A DNA stretch of 6,936 nt from assembly GCA_903873045.1 (NCBI GenBank), contig CAIQND010000610.1:1-6936 (forward strand). The letters run 5' to 3'. Of the stretch, positions 5,134-6,936 are shown in pieces. The notes under the pieces are model-generated. The model had not been told where the DNA came from, ran no database searches, and was given only the letters and a program-made list of their open reading frames with translations. A program made the position numbers and the translations under genes. This DNA comes from an uncultured Methylococcaceae bacterium (GTDB lineage Bacteria; Pseudomonadota; Gammaproteobacteria; Methylococcales; Methylomonadaceae). Position 1 is the stretch's first letter; every line of letters begins with the position of its first letter.

Positions 5134-6480
5134 TTACCCGGCAACAACAGGCCAATCGGCAGCGTCGACCGAATCCAGAGGCAAATGTTGAATACCGCCT
5201 TGCCACTTGTTTATAAATAGCCCGTCCGGATCGTATTGGCGGGTTTGTTTGTCCAGGTCGAAATGCCGTTTGCCGCGAGGATCAGCCCCGACTCCAGCCA
5301 GATATTGCCAGTTACCCCAGTTGGAAGCCACATCATAATCCAGTAATTGCTGCTCAAAATAGGCCGCACCATAACGCCAGTCCACGGCTAATTCGTTGAC
5401 CAGACAACTGGCGACGATCTGACGCCCACGATTGGACATAAAGCCGGTCGCATTGAGTTGTTTCATACAAGCGTTTACCAGTGGATACGGCGTGTTGCCA
5501 CTGCACCATTTTCGGAAGCGTTCCGGGTAAAAACTGGTTAAAGGTTTTTGTTGCTTGATACCCTGAAAAGCAAACAGCTGCTTTCCATGAAGAGGGGCAT
5601 ACCATTGAAAATAGTCGCGCCATAACAATTCAAAAAATAACCAGTAGGTTGATTCGTTCGCACCGGATTTTTGTTCGTAGTTGTTAAGATTGAAACAAAT
5701 TTGCCGGACTGAGAGATTACCATTAGCCAACCAGGGCGAAAATTTACTTGAATTTTCCCAGCCATCCAGTTCATTGCGCCGTTCTTTGTAGTGACTTGCG
5801 CGACCCGAAGCAAAATAAGCCGTTAGCTGCCTTAACCCCGCTGTTTCACCGCCACGGAAAATGATTGCCTGCTCAGCTTCAGAGGTCAATTTTAAATAGT
5901 CGGGAAAACGATTTAACCAGTCTGTTTTCAAAACCGGACTGGATGGCAGAAAATCAACCGGTGGCAGCGGTTGGTCGACCGGCAATTGCTCAACGATGTT
6001 TTTAAACTGCGTAAACGTGTTGGGTAATTTTGCCAGCGGAAAAGGCAATTGATCCAGGCCATACAAACCAAGGGTATCTGTTTCGACAAACTGTACTAAG
6101 GGCAATTGTTTTTGCAGGGCTAACCCCTGTTGATTTTCATAGTAACCGGTTGGGCGACTGCGATAAATCAACGAGACTTTATGCGCACTCGCCAGTTTGC
6201 TGATAGCGTTGACGGGCGCTTCAAAACAAACCACAAGATGCTGGCCCAGTTGATGTAATTGTTTATCCAGATCAAGCAGCGATTCTTTTAAAAAGCGCCA
6301 ACGATTGGCTGACATCATCACCAAACCATAACGATTCGGCAATAGCCATTCCGGGTCGAGACAATAAATACAGAGTAGCTCATCAACTTCAGACGCAGCC
6401 TTTAATAGATTGACATTATCGTGAAGCCGCAAGTCATTGCCAAACCAGTAAAGCCCAACGTTACGCGTAGTCATAGTCAT
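5134..6480 (-). CDS. DASH-family cryptochrome
   Basis: This is an intact 448-residue protein within the usual DASH size range. The N-terminal photolyase domain begins GLYWFGNDLRLHDN (about 9-22). The FAD-binding region shows FRGGETAGLRQLTAYF (208-223), LDGWENSSKFSPWLANGNLS (238-257), ELLWRDYFQW (284-293), TGFMSNRGRQIVAS (345-358) and DYDVASNWGNWQYLAGVGADPR (381-402). The last includes the Asn (N387) expected near FAD N5 and the Trp (W391) at the proximal electron-transfer position. DASH cryptochromes bind FAD and usually an MTHF antenna, and repair pyrimidine dimers in single-stranded or looped DNA; some are light sensors. The start at 6480 fits an AAAGGA ribosome site (6485-6490, minus strand). 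A second ATG two codons later is also possible. It converges with the DCC gene and has its own promoter region. Confidence 0.95.
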   Translation of the reverse strand: MTMTTRNVGLYWFGNDLRLHDNVNLLKAASEVDELLCIYCLDPEWLLPNRYGLVMMSANRWRFLKESLLDLDKQLHQLGQHLVVCFEAPVNAISKLASAHKVSLIYRSRPTGYYENQQGLALQKQLPLVQFVETDTLGLYGLDQLPFPLAKLPNTFTQFKNIVEQLPVDQPLPPVDFLPSSPVLKTDWLNRFPDYLKLTSEAEQAIIFRGGETAGLRQLTAYFASGRASHYKERRNELDGWENSSKFSPWLANGNLSVRQICFNLNNYEQKSGANESTYWLFFELLWRDYFQWYAPLHGKQLFAFQGIKQQKPLTSFYPERFRKWCSGNTPYPLVNACMKQLNATGFMSNRGRQIVASCLVNELAVDWRYGAAYFEQQLLDYDVASNWGNWQYLAGVGADPRGKRHFDLDKQTRQYDPDGLFINKWQGGIQHLPLDSVDAADWPVVAG

Positions 6481-6520
6481 TAAATCCTTTCACAAAGCAT
6501 TAACCTGTTTGTTGTTTAAC

Positions 6521-6551
6521 ATTAAGTTTACCCGTTCAGGGTAAAAGTCAA
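6521..6551 (-). promoter_or_regulatory. Putative MerR-type promoter/operator of the DASH cryptochrome gene
   Basis: On the minus strand TTGACT (6551-6546) is followed by exactly 19 bases and then CTTAAT (6526-6521), matching -35 and -10 consensus at 5/6 and 4/6. The 19-base spacer is itself a perfect dyad, TTTACCC-TGAAC-GGGTAAA (6527-6545). An overlong 19-bp spacer filled by a dyad is the layout of promoters controlled by MerR-family regulators, and light-sensing MerR relatives (LitR type) are known to control photolyase and cryptochrome genes. The regulator gene is not in this window, and the site has not been matched to any known operator. Confidence 0.5.
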
Positions 6552-6588
6552 CTGGTAATTAGGTCGCAATAAATACCCCCACCCTATC

Positions 6589-6630
6589 GTTCCCACGCTC
6601 CGGCGTCACGCAACGCTGGAGCGTGGGAAC
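6589..6630. repeat. Short palindromic repeat (REP-like hairpin)
   Basis: The arms GTTCCCACGCTCCGGCG (6589-6605) and CGCTGGAGCGTGGGAAC (6614-6630) match at 16 of 17 positions around an 8-base loop. GTTCCCACGCTCC / GGAGCGTGGGAAC palindromes are a common dispersed repeat in gammaproteobacteria, from memory. There is one copy here, upstream of the DASH gene and outside its promoter. Confidence 0.7.
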
Positions 6631-6707
6631 CAGGCTGAAAGACAGCGGCATTGATTTTGGTTTAATTCTGCCGCACAGTTCCGGTTATTCTTTTTACAAC
6701 ACCAGTA

Positions 6708-6770
6708 GCGAGTAGCCTCGATGAAGCAACGCGGAATCGAGGATTTATGATGCTACAATTATCCTTGATT
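6708..6770. repeat. Palindromic repeat region
   Basis: GTAGC (6712-6716) pairs with GCTAC (6752-6756). CCTCGAT (6716-6722) pairs with ATCGAGG (6736-6742). AATCGAGGAT (6735-6744) can instead pair with ATCCTTGATT (6761-6770) with one mismatch. The alternating pairing options resemble dispersed intergenic palindromes. No coding frame is apparent. Confidence 0.5.
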
Positions 6771-6824
6771 CCGGTGTATGAGGTAGCAAGGTACCCAAGT
6801 TCAGACACCCAGACCTCTAGGATT

Positions 6825-6936
6825 TTAATTTGACCCAACTTTGAATATCATGCGTAAATTTGTACGAGGAAATAGAGTCTCCGTTGCATTGAGTTCGAGG
6901 CAAAGTTTTTCAATTACCTTATCAGACATTACACTC
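6825..6936 (-). CDS. C-terminal end of a protein running off the window, possibly a transposase
   Basis: On the minus strand an open frame enters at the right edge and stops at a TAA (6827-6825). Its last residues read SVMSDKVIEKLCLELNATET followed by LFPRTNLRMIFKVGSN. The ending LNATET-x-FP-x-TNLR-x-x-x-K resembles, from memory, the C-termini of some DDE transposases, but I cannot name the family. The ATG at 6929-6927 would alternatively give a stand-alone 34-residue peptide, with no ribosome site seen, so the partial-gene reading is preferred. Confidence 0.4.
   Translation of the reverse strand, partial: SVMSDKVIEKLCLELNATETLFPRTNLRMIFKVGSN

Noticed and set aside
5354..5813. Two minus-strand frames inside the DASH gene in another phase
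   Set aside because: They are shadows of a gene with full family motifs along its length.
990..6770. A CRISPR array, because of several repeats
   Set aside because: The repeats are dispersed, in both orientations, with terminal inverted repeats and target duplications and no regular spacers.

Overview
The window looks like accessory chromosome from a gammaproteobacterium. Moderate base composition, mixed strong and weak ribosome sites, and dispersed CCCTCTCCC-type palindromes and short inverted-repeat elements would suit a methanotroph-like (Methylococcales) genome, but that placement is inference. No gene here fixes the taxon.

Layout, left to right. Positions 136-954 hold an orphan C-terminal piece of a type I restriction R subunit. 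Positions 955-1464 carry no gene: they hold an IS66-type miniature element (990-1122) and copy A of a 100-bp miniature element (1282-1381); I see nothing in 1123-1281. A small two-helix membrane protein (1465-1629) is followed after 2 bases by a GNAT acetyltransferase (1632-2213). Positions 2214-2615 are gene-free and hold a compound palindrome (2262-2399) and copy B of the 100-bp element (2442-2541, inverted). Next comes a photolyase/cryptochrome-related gene (2616 to about 4459) that is broken by a 246-bp inverted-repeat element with a 5-bp target duplication. A second, IS66-type miniature element with an 8-bp target duplication has replaced its stop codon. A small intrinsic terminator (4468-4490) follows. 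A DCC-family (DUF393) thiol oxidoreductase-like gene (4592-4996) faces an intact DASH-type cryptochrome on the minus strand (5134-6480), with copy C of the 100-bp element (5013-5112) between their 3' ends. The DASH gene has a promoter-like region in which a perfect 7-5-7 dyad exactly fills a 19-bp spacer, the architecture used by MerR-family regulators. Positions 6481-6824 otherwise hold two palindromic repeats. The right edge carries the C-terminal end of a minus-strand protein, perhaps a transposase.

The functional theme is light and DNA repair: a photolyase-like gene, a DCC protein and a DASH cryptochrome side by side, a grouping familiar from light-responsive loci. The second theme is heavy traffic of small non-autonomous elements: six in under 7 kb. 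Two of them struck the same photolyase gene, and their target duplications allow the original gene (about 493 codons) to be rebuilt exactly. I do not see a clearly new biological system; the best novelty is the dated, reversible-looking disruption of the photolyase gene and the element families responsible.
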